Below are positions 1-7,794 of a stretch of DNA of 64,000 nucleotides, in pieces; position 1 is the first letter of the stretch; every line of letters begins with the position of its first letter. Below the pieces are notes generated by a model, which was not told where the DNA came from, searched no databases, and was given only the letters and a program-made list of their open reading frames with translations. Position numbers and translations under genes: made by a program. The DNA comes from Roseibium sediminicola (GTDB lineage Bacteria; Pseudomonadota; Alphaproteobacteria; Rhizobiales; Stappiaceae): contig NZ_JALNMJ010000005.1 of the NCBI RefSeq assembly GCF_023156505.1, forward strand, positions 124,001 to 188,000, given 5' to 3'.

Positions 1-1147
1 CCGGCTTGATCTCTTCGGAGGGGGTAGCGGCATCCATCCGGATGGTCTTGACCAGCTCGGCGGCATAGGCGCGGGAGGTCAGGCCCTTGACCGGAACCTC
101 GACATAGTCCGGATCGCCGAGGAATTTGGAACGGTCCGCATAGGCGCGGCGCATGGCCTCCGCCATGACATGAATGCTGTCGGCGGAGTTGAGGCCGTAT
201 TCCCTGACCGGAAACGTTTCGAGCATGTTGAGGATTTCGACGATATGCACCCCGCCAGACGAGGGCGGAGGCATGGAAGCAATGTCATAGCCGCGATAGC
301 TGCCCGTGACCGGTGTCCGCCAGACCGGCTTGTAAGCGGCCAGATCCTCGACAGTCATGCTGCCACCGGCGTCCTGGACCTTTTGCGCGATCTTCTCCGC
401 TGTCTCTCCGGTATAGAAGCCGGCCGCGCCCGTGTCGGCGATCCGGCGCAGCGTGGCGGCCAGGTCTTCCTGTTTCAGGATCTCTCCCGGCAGATAGGGC
501 AGGCCGCCGGTCTTGTAGAAAATGGACTTGGACGCGGGATCGTTGAGAAGACGCTTGGCGGAGGCGGTCAGAGACGCTGACAGATCCGGGGTAACCGTGA
601 TCCCGGTTTGGGCAAGAGAAATCGCCGGCTCGACAAGTTCGGCCCAGGTCAGTTTGCCGCTGCCGTGTTTCTCGAAAGCTTCGGCAAAGCCGGCAACCGT
701 GCCCGGCACGCCGACGGCCAGGCCCGAAAAGCGGGACTTCTGATTGTCCGGCTCACCGTCCTCTCCCAGGAACATGTCCTTGAAGGCGGCGGCGGGCGCC
801 TTTTCGCGGTAGTCCAGCGCCTTGGTTTCGCCGCCCTCGGCCATGTGGATCAGCATGAAACCGCCACCGCCGAGATTGCCCGCGCGCGGCAGCGTGACGG
901 CGAGGGCAAACCCGGTGGCGATCGCCGCATCAACCGCGTTGCCGCCCTTTTGCAGGATGGCGACGCCGACCTTTGTCGCGACCGCCTCCTGACTGGCGAC
1001 CATGCCGTTTTGAGCCGTGACCGGCTGGAACCGGTCCTTCAGGGAATAGATCGGAGCGTCCTGCGCCGCGAGTGGCAACGCTGATCCGGAAAGGGCTGCG
1101 ATCCCGAGGGATATCGCGACAAACGCTGATTTCAGGTGATGCTTCAT
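1..1147 (-). CDS. ggt: Gamma-glutamyltransferase, 5' part (runs off left edge)
   Basis: Periplasmic enzyme that cleaves the gamma-glutamyl bond of glutathione and transfers the glutamyl group to amino acids or water. The visible 382 codons start with a signal peptide (about residues 1-29, ending LPLAAQ). They continue into the large-subunit domain, with the family glycine motif NLGGGGFM at 91-98 and the PPPSSGG segment near residue 295. The ATG at 1147 has a GGAGGA ribosome site 6 bases upstream. The autoprocessing site and the threonine nucleophile of the small subunit lie beyond the window, so activity cannot be judged. It is divergent from the cytochrome gene at 1335. Family assignment is firm. 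Confidence 0.93.
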   Translation of the reverse strand, partial: MKHHLKSAFVAISLGIAALSGSALPLAAQDAPIYSLKDRFQPVTAQNGMVASQEAVATKVGVAILQKGGNAVDAAIATGFALAVTLPRAGNLGGGGFMLIHMAEGGETKALDYREKAPAAAFKDMFLGEDGEPDNQKSRFSGLAVGVPGTVAGFAEAFEKHGSGKLTWAELVEPAISLAQTGITVTPDLSASLTASAKRLLNDPASKSIFYKTGGLPYLPGEILKQEDLAATLRRIADTGAAGFYTGETAEKIAQKVQDAGGSMTVEDLAAYKPVWRTPVTGSYRGYDIASMPPPSSGGVHIVEILNMLETFPVREYGLNSADSIHVMAEAMRRAYADRSKFLGDPDYVEVPVKGLTSRAYAAELVKTIRMDAATPSEEIKP

Positions 1148-1334
1148 GAGGTCCTCCGGCGATGTGCGGCAGATCTTGCAAAGCTTTGACGCGAAAATCA
1201 ATGTGATGCGCGCTCAAATTGCATACGGGTGCGGCAGGTCTTGATCCAACGCAAGGCACCATGATCAGATAGATCGCAATCTGTTGAGCACAAGACCGTC
1301 GTCTTCGTGTAGCCGGCCGAGCCAAGGAGATCCC

Positions 1335-1694
1335 ATGACACGTGCAGTTACAAATTCGAGTGTGGTGAACCGGCGGAACCGAGCCGCTGTTCCGGCGATT
1401 GCGGCGCTTGTTATGGGCCTGCTGACAACGGAACCGGCGCTGGCCGGCGATCCGGCCGCTGGCAAGGCGCTGGCCCTGCAATGGTGTTCCGCCTGCCACC
1501 TGGTGGCGGAGGATCAGGCGGTTGCCTCCAGTGTCTCTCTGCCAAGTTTTTACGACATGGCCAAGGATCCGGACTGGTCGGAAGAAAAACTGGCAACATT
1601 CCTTGCCAATCCGCATCCCCAGATGCCGAATATGAGTCTCGGCAACACGGAAATCGCCAATCTTGCGGCCTATATCGGCTCGCTGGCGCCATAA
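1335..1694 (+). CDS. Small secreted c-type cytochrome
   Basis: Single-haem cytochrome c of 119 residues, presumably a periplasmic electron carrier. An arginine-rich N-terminus and hydrophobic stretch (about 18-38, ending ALAGDP) form a signal peptide. The haem site CSACH is at 51-55, and a methionine in MPNM (97-100) is the likely axial ligand. The ATG at 1335 is chosen over upstream in-frame codons because AAGGAGA lies 5 bases before it. It is monocistronic, facing away from ggt and converging on the phosphatase-like gene at 1918. The partner oxidase or dehydrogenase is not evident from context. Confidence 0.88.
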   Translation: MTRAVTNSSVVNRRNRAAVPAIAALVMGLLTTEPALAGDPAAGKALALQWCSACHLVAEDQAVASSVSLPSFYDMAKDPDWSEEKLATFLANPHPQMPNMSLGNTEIANLAAYIGSLAP

Positions 1695-1753
1695 CAAAGT
1701 TGGTTGCCGCTCATTTCCATCAGCCATGTAAGACCTGCAAGAACAGGCAGTTT

Positions 1754-1886
1754 GCCACCCATTCGACGTCATCCTGAGGAAGCGCGTTAGCGCTGTCTCG
1801 AAGGATCGGCCACTTGTTGTGGAACTTGCTGCCGATCCTTCGAGACGGACCTTCGGCCCTCCTCAGGATGACGTCGAATGGGTGGC
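1754..1886. repeat. Long inverted repeat, family A copy 1
   Basis: Two arms can fold on each other. The outer 27 bases (from GCCACCCATTCGACGTCATC) are perfectly complementary to the end of the element. An inner pair carries TGTCTCGAAGGATCGGC against GCCGATCCTTCGAGAC. It fills the space between convergent genes ending at 1694 and 1918. A related element lies at 57204-57330. It probably acts as a bidirectional terminator or is a small non-autonomous mobile palindrome; the sequence alone does not decide. Confidence 0.85.
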
Positions 1887-1917
1887 CAGACCTGATCAAG
1901 ATCGCGGCAAAAACGCT

Positions 1918-2889
1918 CTATATCTCGAACTCCGCCAGCATGGCCGCATGATAAGAGCCGGCATAATCCTCGCCGTTGTTGTTGAGGACCTCATCCTGCA
2001 GATCGTAGTTAAACACCTTGAGGTCTGTGGTTCGGCCCGCCATCTCCGCACTCGCCAGAATGTGGTCCAGAGCCTGGCCCTTGCCCCGGTGGATCACGGT
2101 CTTGCGTTTTTCCGGAGGCAGGGCCGCGTCGAGCTGGTAAAGCCGGTGGTCCGCCAGCTCCGGTGAACCGGTGTCGTCCGGATCGGCGCGCAGCAGCCGG
2201 ATCGTGCCGGTTTCGCTGGTGGCGTTGAAATCTCCGGCGAGCACGATCTGTGCCTGTCGATCCTCGGCGAACAGATCCTCGACCGCGAGGCGCAGTTCCA
2301 GCGCCTGGGCGGTCTGTTTCAGCACAGACAGCTGGTAGCCTTCCGCCCAGGCCGAAACCGATCGCCAGCGGCGGTCGGGGCGCTTGCCACCCCGGATCAT
2401 GGCGGCAATCGGCGCGCGCAGATGCACACAGAACAGATGCAGCGGTTTTCCGGTGCCAATATCGATCTCAGCCTTGAGCACCGGCCGGTCGAATTCGATC
2501 CTCTGCGGCCGGTCATAGGCGGGCTGCGCCGTTTTGGGCTGCCAGTGGGGCGGGTGCGCATGGGCCTGGTAGAGGCTTTCGGTCCGGGTGATCGGATAGC
2601 GGGACAGGATCACCAGATTGTGCCGGTCGCCGGGCCCCTTGCCGGAGGGCCTTTCACTGGTTGCGCGGTGAAAGCTCCGGTAGGGCGTGGCCTCCAAAAG
2701 CAGGTCAAGAGCTTGAAACTGCCGGGCAGGCATGCCTTTAAGCTTTTGCGCATTGACTTCCTGCAGGCAGAGAATGTCGGCGTCCAGCTCCAGGATCTTC
2801 GGTCTGAGGGCGTCCAGCCGGGGCGCCAGTTCGGCCGGGTCATGCCGGTCGTCACCGAAGGATTCCATGTTGAAGGTCGCGATTTTCAT
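1918..2889 (-). CDS. Endonuclease/exonuclease/phosphatase family protein
   Basis: Member of the Mg2+-dependent EEP fold (DNase I/exonuclease III/sphingomyelinase-like). Visible motifs in order are KIATFNMESFG at the N-terminus, LCLQEVN with the metal-binding Glu (about 50), LAGDFNAT (about 215) and QALDHILAS (about 275), followed by a C-terminal SYHAAM where family members have the catalytic SDH-type His. No signal peptide is visible from the ATG at 2889. A GTG at 2919 would add 10 residues without a better ribosome site. The substrate (nucleic acid, phosphodiester or lipid) cannot be deduced. It is distinct from the true exonuclease III gene at 57355. Confidence 0.85.
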   Translation of the reverse strand: MKIATFNMESFGDDRHDPAELAPRLDALRPKILELDADILCLQEVNAQKLKGMPARQFQALDLLLEATPYRSFHRATSERPSGKGPGDRHNLVILSRYPITRTESLYQAHAHPPHWQPKTAQPAYDRPQRIEFDRPVLKAEIDIGTGKPLHLFCVHLRAPIAAMIRGGKRPDRRWRSVSAWAEGYQLSVLKQTAQALELRLAVEDLFAEDRQAQIVLAGDFNATSETGTIRLLRADPDDTGSPELADHRLYQLDAALPPEKRKTVIHRGKGQALDHILASAEMAGRTTDLKVFNYDLQDEVLNNNGEDYAGSYHAAMLAEFEI

Positions 2890-2981
2890 GCAGCAGCCTG
2901 TTTGCGGGATCGTCACCACAGACCATAGCGGGGCGGGATGCCAAGTGGTAGAGAGCTGGACGATCAGCGAAGGAGATGCCG

Positions 2982-3380
2982 ATGACCGGTCAACCTTGTC
3001 CCTGCGGCAGCGGAGCCGAGTTCGAGCTCTGTTGCGGTCCCTATGTGACGGGACAAGCCGCTCCCAAGACGGCGGAGGCCTTGATGCGTTCGCGCTATAC
3101 GGCCTATGTCCGGGAGAACATCGCCTATCTGAAGGAGACGCTCTGGCCGAAATACCAGGCGTCCTTTGATGGCCCGGGAACCGCGCGCTGGGCCGCGGAA
3201 AGCCACTGGACGGGCTTGAAGGTTCTGGAAACCGACAAGGGCAGCGAAGACGACCGGGACGGGACGGTGCTGTTCGAGGCGCGCTATCTTTCCGGGGGGC
3301 AGCTCAACGTGCACCGGGAAAACAGCCGGTTCCGCAAAAAATCGGGCCGCTGGTATTATGTCGAGGCCGTGCCGGAATAA
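2982..3380 (+). CDS. YchJ/UPF0225-family SEC-C motif protein
   Basis: Small cytosolic protein of 132 residues. It begins with a zinc-binding SEC-C motif (CPCGSGAEFELCC near residues 5-17) and continues with the YchJ-type NTF2-like middle domain (ALMRSRYTAY; SHWTGLKVLE; RFRKKSGRWYY). The biochemical role of the family is not established. ATG 2982 is preferred to the in-frame ATG at 2976 because AAGGAG (2970-2975) touches the latter but is 6 bases from the former. It is convergent with the SDR gene, with a shared hairpin between them. Confidence 0.88.
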   Translation: MTGQPCPCGSGAEFELCCGPYVTGQAAPKTAEALMRSRYTAYVRENIAYLKETLWPKYQASFDGPGTARWAAESHWTGLKVLETDKGSEDDRDGTVLFEARYLSGGQLNVHRENSRFRKKSGRWYYVEAVPE

Positions 3381-3386
3381 TTGAAA

Positions 3387-3415
3387 AGGCGCCCGGACTG
3401 TATGGCCGGACGCCT
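3387..3415. terminator. Hairpin between convergent genes
   Basis: Imperfect stem: AGGCGCCCGG pairs with CCGGACGCCT around a loop of about nine bases. An A-rich run precedes it on the plus strand, giving a U-run on the minus strand. It is placed to end the SDR transcript and possibly the YchJ transcript. Confidence 0.6.
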
Positions 3416-3433
3416 GATTCAGTCTGAGGTCAA

Positions 3434-4201
3434 CTAGTTCCGTCCGGCCATGACGCCGCCGTCGACGTCCCAAATGGCACCGGTGACCCAGCCGGCGTCT
3501 TCCGACAGCAGGAAGTCAACGGCTGCCGCAACATCGTCCGCCGTGCCGATGCGGCCGATCGGGTGGAAGGCGTTGAACCCTTCTTTCAATGTCGAGGCGA
3601 TCTGGTCCTGCGGAATGAACGCGCCGTAGATCGGAGTTTCGACCACTGCAGGTGCGACGGCATTGACCCGGATGGCCTTGTCGCCCAGTTCCATCGCCAG
3701 GTGCTGGGTCAGTGCATGCAGTCCGGCTTTTGCCATGGAATAGGCGGAAGAGGGCGTGGCCTTGACTGCCTGATGTGCCCACATGGACCCCAGATTGACA
3801 ATGGCGCCGCCGCCGGTCCCGGCCATGTTCCGCGCGACCGCCTGGGTGACCAGAAACGTGCCGCGGTTATAGGCGTGGTAGAGGTCGTAGTCTTCCACCG
3901 TGTGGTCCAAGAACGCCTTCGGGCTGAACGCACCGGCGGCATTGACCAGATAACCGATCGGCCGGTCGAGGCCATCGATCCGGCGCACAAGACCCGCCAC
4001 CGCATCGGGATCGGTGATATCCGCCTGCCAGGTGTCGACGGAAACGCCGTGACGGGCCTCCAGGTTCCGTTTGGCGCCTTCCAGCTTGGCGCTGCTGCGG
4101 CCCGTCAGGATCAGGGGAATGCCCTTGGCGGCGAGCCGGTGCGCGGTGGCGAGGCCCATGCCCGAGGTTCCGCCCAGAAGGAATGCGATCTTGTCCGTCA
4201 T
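3434..4201 (-). CDS. SDR-family NAD(P)-dependent oxidoreductase
   Basis: Classical short-chain dehydrogenase/reductase of 255 residues. The Rossmann nucleotide site GGTSGMG is at 10-16, NAAG at 87-90, and the catalytic Ser139-Tyr154-Lys158 set lies in NLGSM and SAYSMAK. The C-terminal [17 protein letters not shown] is the usual family end. The substrate is unknown. It is divergent from a TetR regulator, and palindromic CTATCGATAG-type sites lie between them, so it is very likely that regulator's target, induced by its own substrate or a related toxic carbonyl. This regulatory link is inferred. Confidence 0.92.
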   Translation of the reverse strand: MTDKIAFLLGGTSGMGLATAHRLAAKGIPLILTGRSSAKLEGAKRNLEARHGVSVDTWQADITDPDAVAGLVRRIDGLDRPIGYLVNAAGAFSPKAFLDHTVEDYDLYHAYNRGTFLVTQAVARNMAGTGGGAIVNLGSMWAHQAVKATPSSAYSMAKAGLHALTQHLAMELGDKAIRVNAVAPAVVETPIYGAFIPQDQIASTLKEGFNAFHPIGRIGTADDVAAAVDFLLSEDAGWVTGAIWDVDGGVMAGRN

Positions 4202-4222
4202 GTCTGGTCTCCATGTTTTATC

Positions 4223-4303
4223 TATCTATCGATAGGTAAATTACAACGGACCCAAGATTGGGATTGTGAATTCCGATGTCAAGGCCTATCTATCAGTCGA
4301 TAG
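4223..4303. promoter_or_regulatory. Probable TetR operators between SDR gene and regulator
   Basis: The element at 4223-4238 reads TATCTATCGATAGGTA, an inverted repeat with one mismatched pair. A second, looser site at 4290-4303 (CTATC-AGTC-GATAG, preceded by another TATC) lies just before the regulator's chosen start. Both carry the same TATC/GATA half-sites. They flank the divergent intergenic space, as expected for autoregulation and control of the SDR gene. Confidence 0.65.
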
Positions 4304-4317
4304 AAAACGAGGTGCCG

Positions 4318-4878
4318 ATGAGCCGGAAATCCGCAGAGACCGAAACCAGAATTCTCGACCTGGCCGAACGCATGATCCGCGAGAGCGGCTACAACGGCTT
4401 CAGCTTTCGCGAGATTGCGGCGGAAGTCGGCGTGAAAAGCTCCAGCGTGCACTATTATTTCCCGGCCAAAACGGATCTCGGAGTCAAGGTTGCCCGCCGT
4501 TATGCCGACAGGTTCCTGGAGAAGCTGGGACGGGACCAAGGCGTGCCTGCAGATGCGGCCGATGTTCTGGACAGGATCCGGCAGGCGTTTGCGGCGGCGC
4601 TGGGCGAAGATGGCCGGATGTGTCTGTGCGGTGTGCTGGCCGCGGAGTCCGCCGGGTTGCCGGAAGAGCTGGCTGCAGAGGCACGCGCCTTCTTCAATCG
4701 AACGGCCGCCTGGCTGACGGACAGTCTTGAAAAAACGGATTGGGGCCAGAGAAGAACCCGTCAGGAGATCGAGGACCGGAGCCTCGCAGTGCTGGCCCAG
4801 CTTGAGGGCGGGCTTCTGCTTGCGCGGGTTCACAATCAACCGTCGCTGTTCAGCAAGATCAAGCCAGGCCTGGACTAA
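4318..4878 (+). CDS. TetR/AcrR-family transcriptional regulator
   Basis: Repressor-type protein of 186 residues. The N-terminal helix-turn-helix (about 28-50) contains FSFREIAAEVGVKSSSVHYY followed by FPAKTDLG, typical of the family. The C-terminal ligand-binding half is helical. I prefer ATG 4318 over an in-frame ATG at 4276: GAGG sits 5 bases before 4318, and the longer version would translate through the second operator-like palindrome. It is divergent from the SDR gene, its probable target. A strong stem-loop follows the stop codon. Confidence 0.88.
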   Translation: MSRKSAETETRILDLAERMIRESGYNGFSFREIAAEVGVKSSSVHYYFPAKTDLGVKVARRYADRFLEKLGRDQGVPADAADVLDRIRQAFAAALGEDGRMCLCGVLAAESAGLPEELAAEARAFFNRTAAWLTDSLEKTDWGQRRTRQEIEDRSLAVLAQLEGGLLLARVHNQPSLFSKIKPGLD

Positions 4879-4886
4879 AAAATCGT

Positions 4887-4922
4887 CCGGTCCCTGCGGA
4901 TGGCGGCGGGAGCAGGGACCGG
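4887..4922 (+). terminator. Stem-loop after TetR gene
   Basis: Perfect 11-base-pair stem (CCGGTCCCTGC with GCAGGGACCGG) around a 14-base loop, 8 bases after the TetR stop. No clear U-run follows on the plus strand, but A-runs precede it. Terminator function is likely rather than certain. Confidence 0.55.
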
Positions 4923-5240
4923 ACCAATTTGCGGATAGAAGGGGAGGCAGCCCTCAACATCCGCAATGCAATCGTCTGGGACCGGCGGTTTGGCGGACCG
5001 GTCGAAAGGTTAAAAGAAGAATTTGTTCTCTATTTGTTCTGATGTTTGCTGGATTCGCTCAGGCCTGTCAAGCGCGGTTGTCGCTGGAGATACGAAATCC
5101 CGGATGACAGCAAACTTCTGGCCACCGGCTAAGCTTTTCACGTATCTGTGAAACGGAACCATACGTGAGCGATTGATTGCCATAGAATATTAAGTCCCTC
5201 ATGTCACAAATACGGAATAGAATTCACAAGGGACCCCTCA
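4923..5240. other. Intergenic region before flippase operon, no gene seen
   Basis: About 320 bases without a supportable reading frame. The right half is AT-richer (for example ATAGAATATTAAGTCC near 5184), suiting a promoter for the flippase gene. I could not assign -35/-10 boxes with confidence. AAGGGA just before the GTG at 5241 is the likely ribosome site. Confidence 0.4.
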
Positions 5241-6668
5241 GTGCGATTTTCCGCCAACTCCTGGACGAAGCGTTTGCAGGACGCCGCCTTGCCTCGGGTT
5301 TTGGGGAAAGGGGGCGACCAGATCTCCGACTTTCTGCGCGGGAACGGCGGTGACGGCCAGGCGGCGGGGCGCATGGCCGTGGCAACCTTCGCCGTCAGGA
5401 TTGCCGGGGCGGCGCTTGCCTATTTGTCCCAGATCGTGCTCGCCCGGCTCATGGGGGCGCATGACTACGGCATCTACTCCGTCGCCTGGACCTTCGTGAT
5501 CGTGCTTGGCGTGATGGCCTGCGGCGGCTTTTCCTCGTCAGCCAACCGGTTCATTCCGCAATACCGGCAAGCTGGTGATCTTGACGGTTTGCGCGGGTTC
5601 CTGCGCGCCAGTGGCCAGGTCGCGTTCTTCATGGGCTCCGCCGTCGCGGTTGCCGGGATCGGCCTGACCTATCTGCTGAGGCCGGTCATCGATCCCAACT
5701 ATGTCCAGCCGCTGATGGTGGTTTTGCTGGCGCTGCCGTTTTTCGCCTTTGGTCTGGTTCAGGACGGGGTTGCCCGCAGTCATGACTGGACCTTCCTTGC
5801 CATGCTGCCGACCTATATCTGGCGGCCCCTGGCGATCCTGCTTCTGCTGCTGGCGGCGGTCCTGCTGGCGGGGCTGACGGCGGATGCCTTGACCACGGCG
5901 GTCGTTGCGGTTGCCGCCACCGTCCTGGTGGCGGGCTATCAGTATCTTCGGCTGCGCCGGCGTCTGGCGCCGCAAGTGCCCACCGGACCCCGCCGGGTTG
6001 AGCTGAAAGCCTGGTTGATCGTCTCCATGCCGATGCTGATGGTGGACGGATTCTTGCAGCTGATCACCAGCGCCGATGTCATCATGGTCAGCTTTTTTCA
6101 GGATCCGGACCAGGTTGCGGTCTATTTCGCGGCATCGCGAACACTGGCCCTGGTGCATTTTGTCTATTTCGCCGTGCGCGCGGCCTCCGCGCACCGGTTC
6201 TCCAGCTATACGCACAACCGGGATCACCACGGCCTTGCCAGCTATGTCGCCCAAGCCACGCACTGGACCTTCTGGCCGTCCCTGGCCGCCGGTGCCGGTC
6301 TGCTGTTGATCGCGCCGCTGTTGCTGCGCCTGTTCGGCTCCGGGTTCGAAGAGGGCTATGCCTTGATCGCGCTTTTGATGGTCGGGGTGCTGGCGCGCGC
6401 CTCGGTGGGGCCCGCAGACGCCCTTCTGACCATGACCGGCCACCAGAACACCTGCGCCGGCATTTATGCGGGCACTTTCTTGCTCAATGTTGTTTTCAAT
6501 CTGATCCTGATCCCGCCCTTTGGTCTGGCGGGCGCGGCCGTTGCGACCAGCATCGCCATTCTTTTCGAAGCCACCGCCCTTGCCACGGCCGCAAAACGCA
6601 AGCTCAATATCACAACATTTGTTCTGCCATTGCTTTTGACCTCCAGGAACCGACCTGTTGACCGTTGA
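5241..6668 (+). CDS. Polysaccharide/oligosaccharide flippase (MATE/Wzx-like)
   Basis: Integral membrane protein of 475 residues with 12 or more hydrophobic segments. After a polar N-terminus of about 45 residues comes the family start (IAGAALAYLSQIVLARLMGA, DYGIYSVAW), as in polysaccharide biosynthesis exporters. It presumably moves lipid-linked sugars across the inner membrane. The GTG at 5241 is the only sensible start. The last 11 bases overlap the next gene, a GNAT protein of the CelD-like type, so they are co-translated. No glycosyltransferases are nearby, which is unusual for a Wzx-type flippase, so the substrate is unknown. Confidence 0.82.
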   Translation: MRFSANSWTKRLQDAALPRVLGKGGDQISDFLRGNGGDGQAAGRMAVATFAVRIAGAALAYLSQIVLARLMGAHDYGIYSVAWTFVIVLGVMACGGFSSSANRFIPQYRQAGDLDGLRGFLRASGQVAFFMGSAVAVAGIGLTYLLRPVIDPNYVQPLMVVLLALPFFAFGLVQDGVARSHDWTFLAMLPTYIWRPLAILLLLLAAVLLAGLTADALTTAVVAVAATVLVAGYQYLRLRRRLAPQVPTGPRRVELKAWLIVSMPMLMVDGFLQLITSADVIMVSFFQDPDQVAVYFAASRTLALVHFVYFAVRAASAHRFSSYTHNRDHHGLASYVAQATHWTFWPSLAAGAGLLLIAPLLLRLFGSGFEEGYALIALLMVGVLARASVGPADALLTMTGHQNTCAGIYAGTFLLNVVFNLILIPPFGLAGAAVATSIAILFEATALATAAKRKLNITTFVLPLLLTSRNRPVDR

Positions 6669-7788
6669 TTCGCCCCGTTCCGACGTCCATGACATCGTAT
6701 TTCTCGATCCGCTCGGCGCAGACGTGCCGATGGAGGCGTGGCGGGCAATCGGGCTCGAAGCGCTCGATCCCAATCCTTTTTTCGGACCGGATTTCCTGCG
6801 CCCCTATCTGGACCATATGGGCCCGGCTTCCGTCCGCTTGCTGGTCACGCGCGAACGCGGCAGCGGCCGCTGGTTGCTTGCGGCCCCGGTCGGGCGGACC
6901 CGGCCGGGTCTGGTGCTGCCGGCCAACGCAACCTGGGCGACGGAGTACGCGCCGCTCGGAACGCCGCTCCTGCATCCGGAGGCCTCGGACGAGGCGGTAC
7001 GTGCCTTCCTGGAAGCCGGTGCGCATCCGGGCGGTCTGTTTGCCATTCCCTATTTGCCGCTGCATTCCAAAACCGCGGCCCGCCTGAAGGCGGCGGTGCC
7101 GCACAAAACGGTCGTGTTTGCCCGCGCGGAGCGCGCGAGCCATGGTTCCGGGGCAAAGGGCAAGGCCCAGTTGGCCGAGGCCGACAGCGGCAAGCGGCGC
7201 AAGGAAATGCGGCGGCTCATGCGCCGCCTGGGCGATCACGGCAAGGTGCGGTTCGCCAGCCTCAGCGGCTCGGACGCGCTCCAGGGATTCGAGGCGTTCC
7301 TGCATCTGGAAGCGGCGGGCTGGAAGGGACGCTCCGGCACGGCGCTGTTGAGTCTGCCGGAAACGGCGGCCTTTGCCCGATTGGCCGTCGAACAGCGGGC
7401 GGCCACCGAAGGTGTGCGTATCGATCAGCTCTGGGCCGGAAACACCCTTGTGGCCGCGCTGGTGCTGTTTCTTGACGGCGGCAGGGTCTATTCCTGGAAA
7501 ATCGCCTTTGACGAGGATTTTGCCCGCTATTCACCGGGAGCTCAGATCGCGCTTCAGGCGCTGAAGATCAATCTGGCTTCGCCTGGTTTCAAGGGCGCGG
7601 ATTCGCTGGCGATCCCCGGCCACACGATGATCGAGCCTCTCTGGCGCGGGCGGCTGGAAACGGGAACCCTTCTCTTTGCGCAAGGACGCCTGGGCGGATT
7701 GAAACAGAAGCTGTGCAAGGCGGATGTGAAGCTGGAGCGACGCCTGCGCCGCGTCGCCAGAGCGGTCAAGCGGCGGCTAAACGGCTGA
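6658..7788 (+). CDS. GNAT-family (CelD/BcsL-like) acetyltransferase
   Basis: Protein of 376 residues resembling the large two-lobed GNAT proteins often found with exopolysaccharide genes. Central blocks include SGKRRKEMRRLMRRL, a GWKGRSGTALLS segment and YSWKIAFDEDFARYSPGAQ, the usual acyl-CoA-side motif. It starts at a TTG overlapping the end of the flippase gene, with AGGAA about 10 bases upstream; no in-frame ATG appears before residue 25. It is probably cytosolic and modifies a sugar or polymer exported by its neighbour, which is inferred from the overlap. Confidence 0.72.
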   Translation: MTVDSPRSDVHDIVFLDPLGADVPMEAWRAIGLEALDPNPFFGPDFLRPYLDHMGPASVRLLVTRERGSGRWLLAAPVGRTRPGLVLPANATWATEYAPLGTPLLHPEASDEAVRAFLEAGAHPGGLFAIPYLPLHSKTAARLKAAVPHKTVVFARAERASHGSGAKGKAQLAEADSGKRRKEMRRLMRRLGDHGKVRFASLSGSDALQGFEAFLHLEAAGWKGRSGTALLSLPETAAFARLAVEQRAATEGVRIDQLWAGNTLVAALVLFLDGGRVYSWKIAFDEDFARYSPGAQIALQALKINLASPGFKGADSLAIPGHTMIEPLWRGRLETGTLLFAQGRLGGLKQKLCKADVKLERRLRRVARAVKRRLNG

Positions 7789-7794
7789 ACGTGT

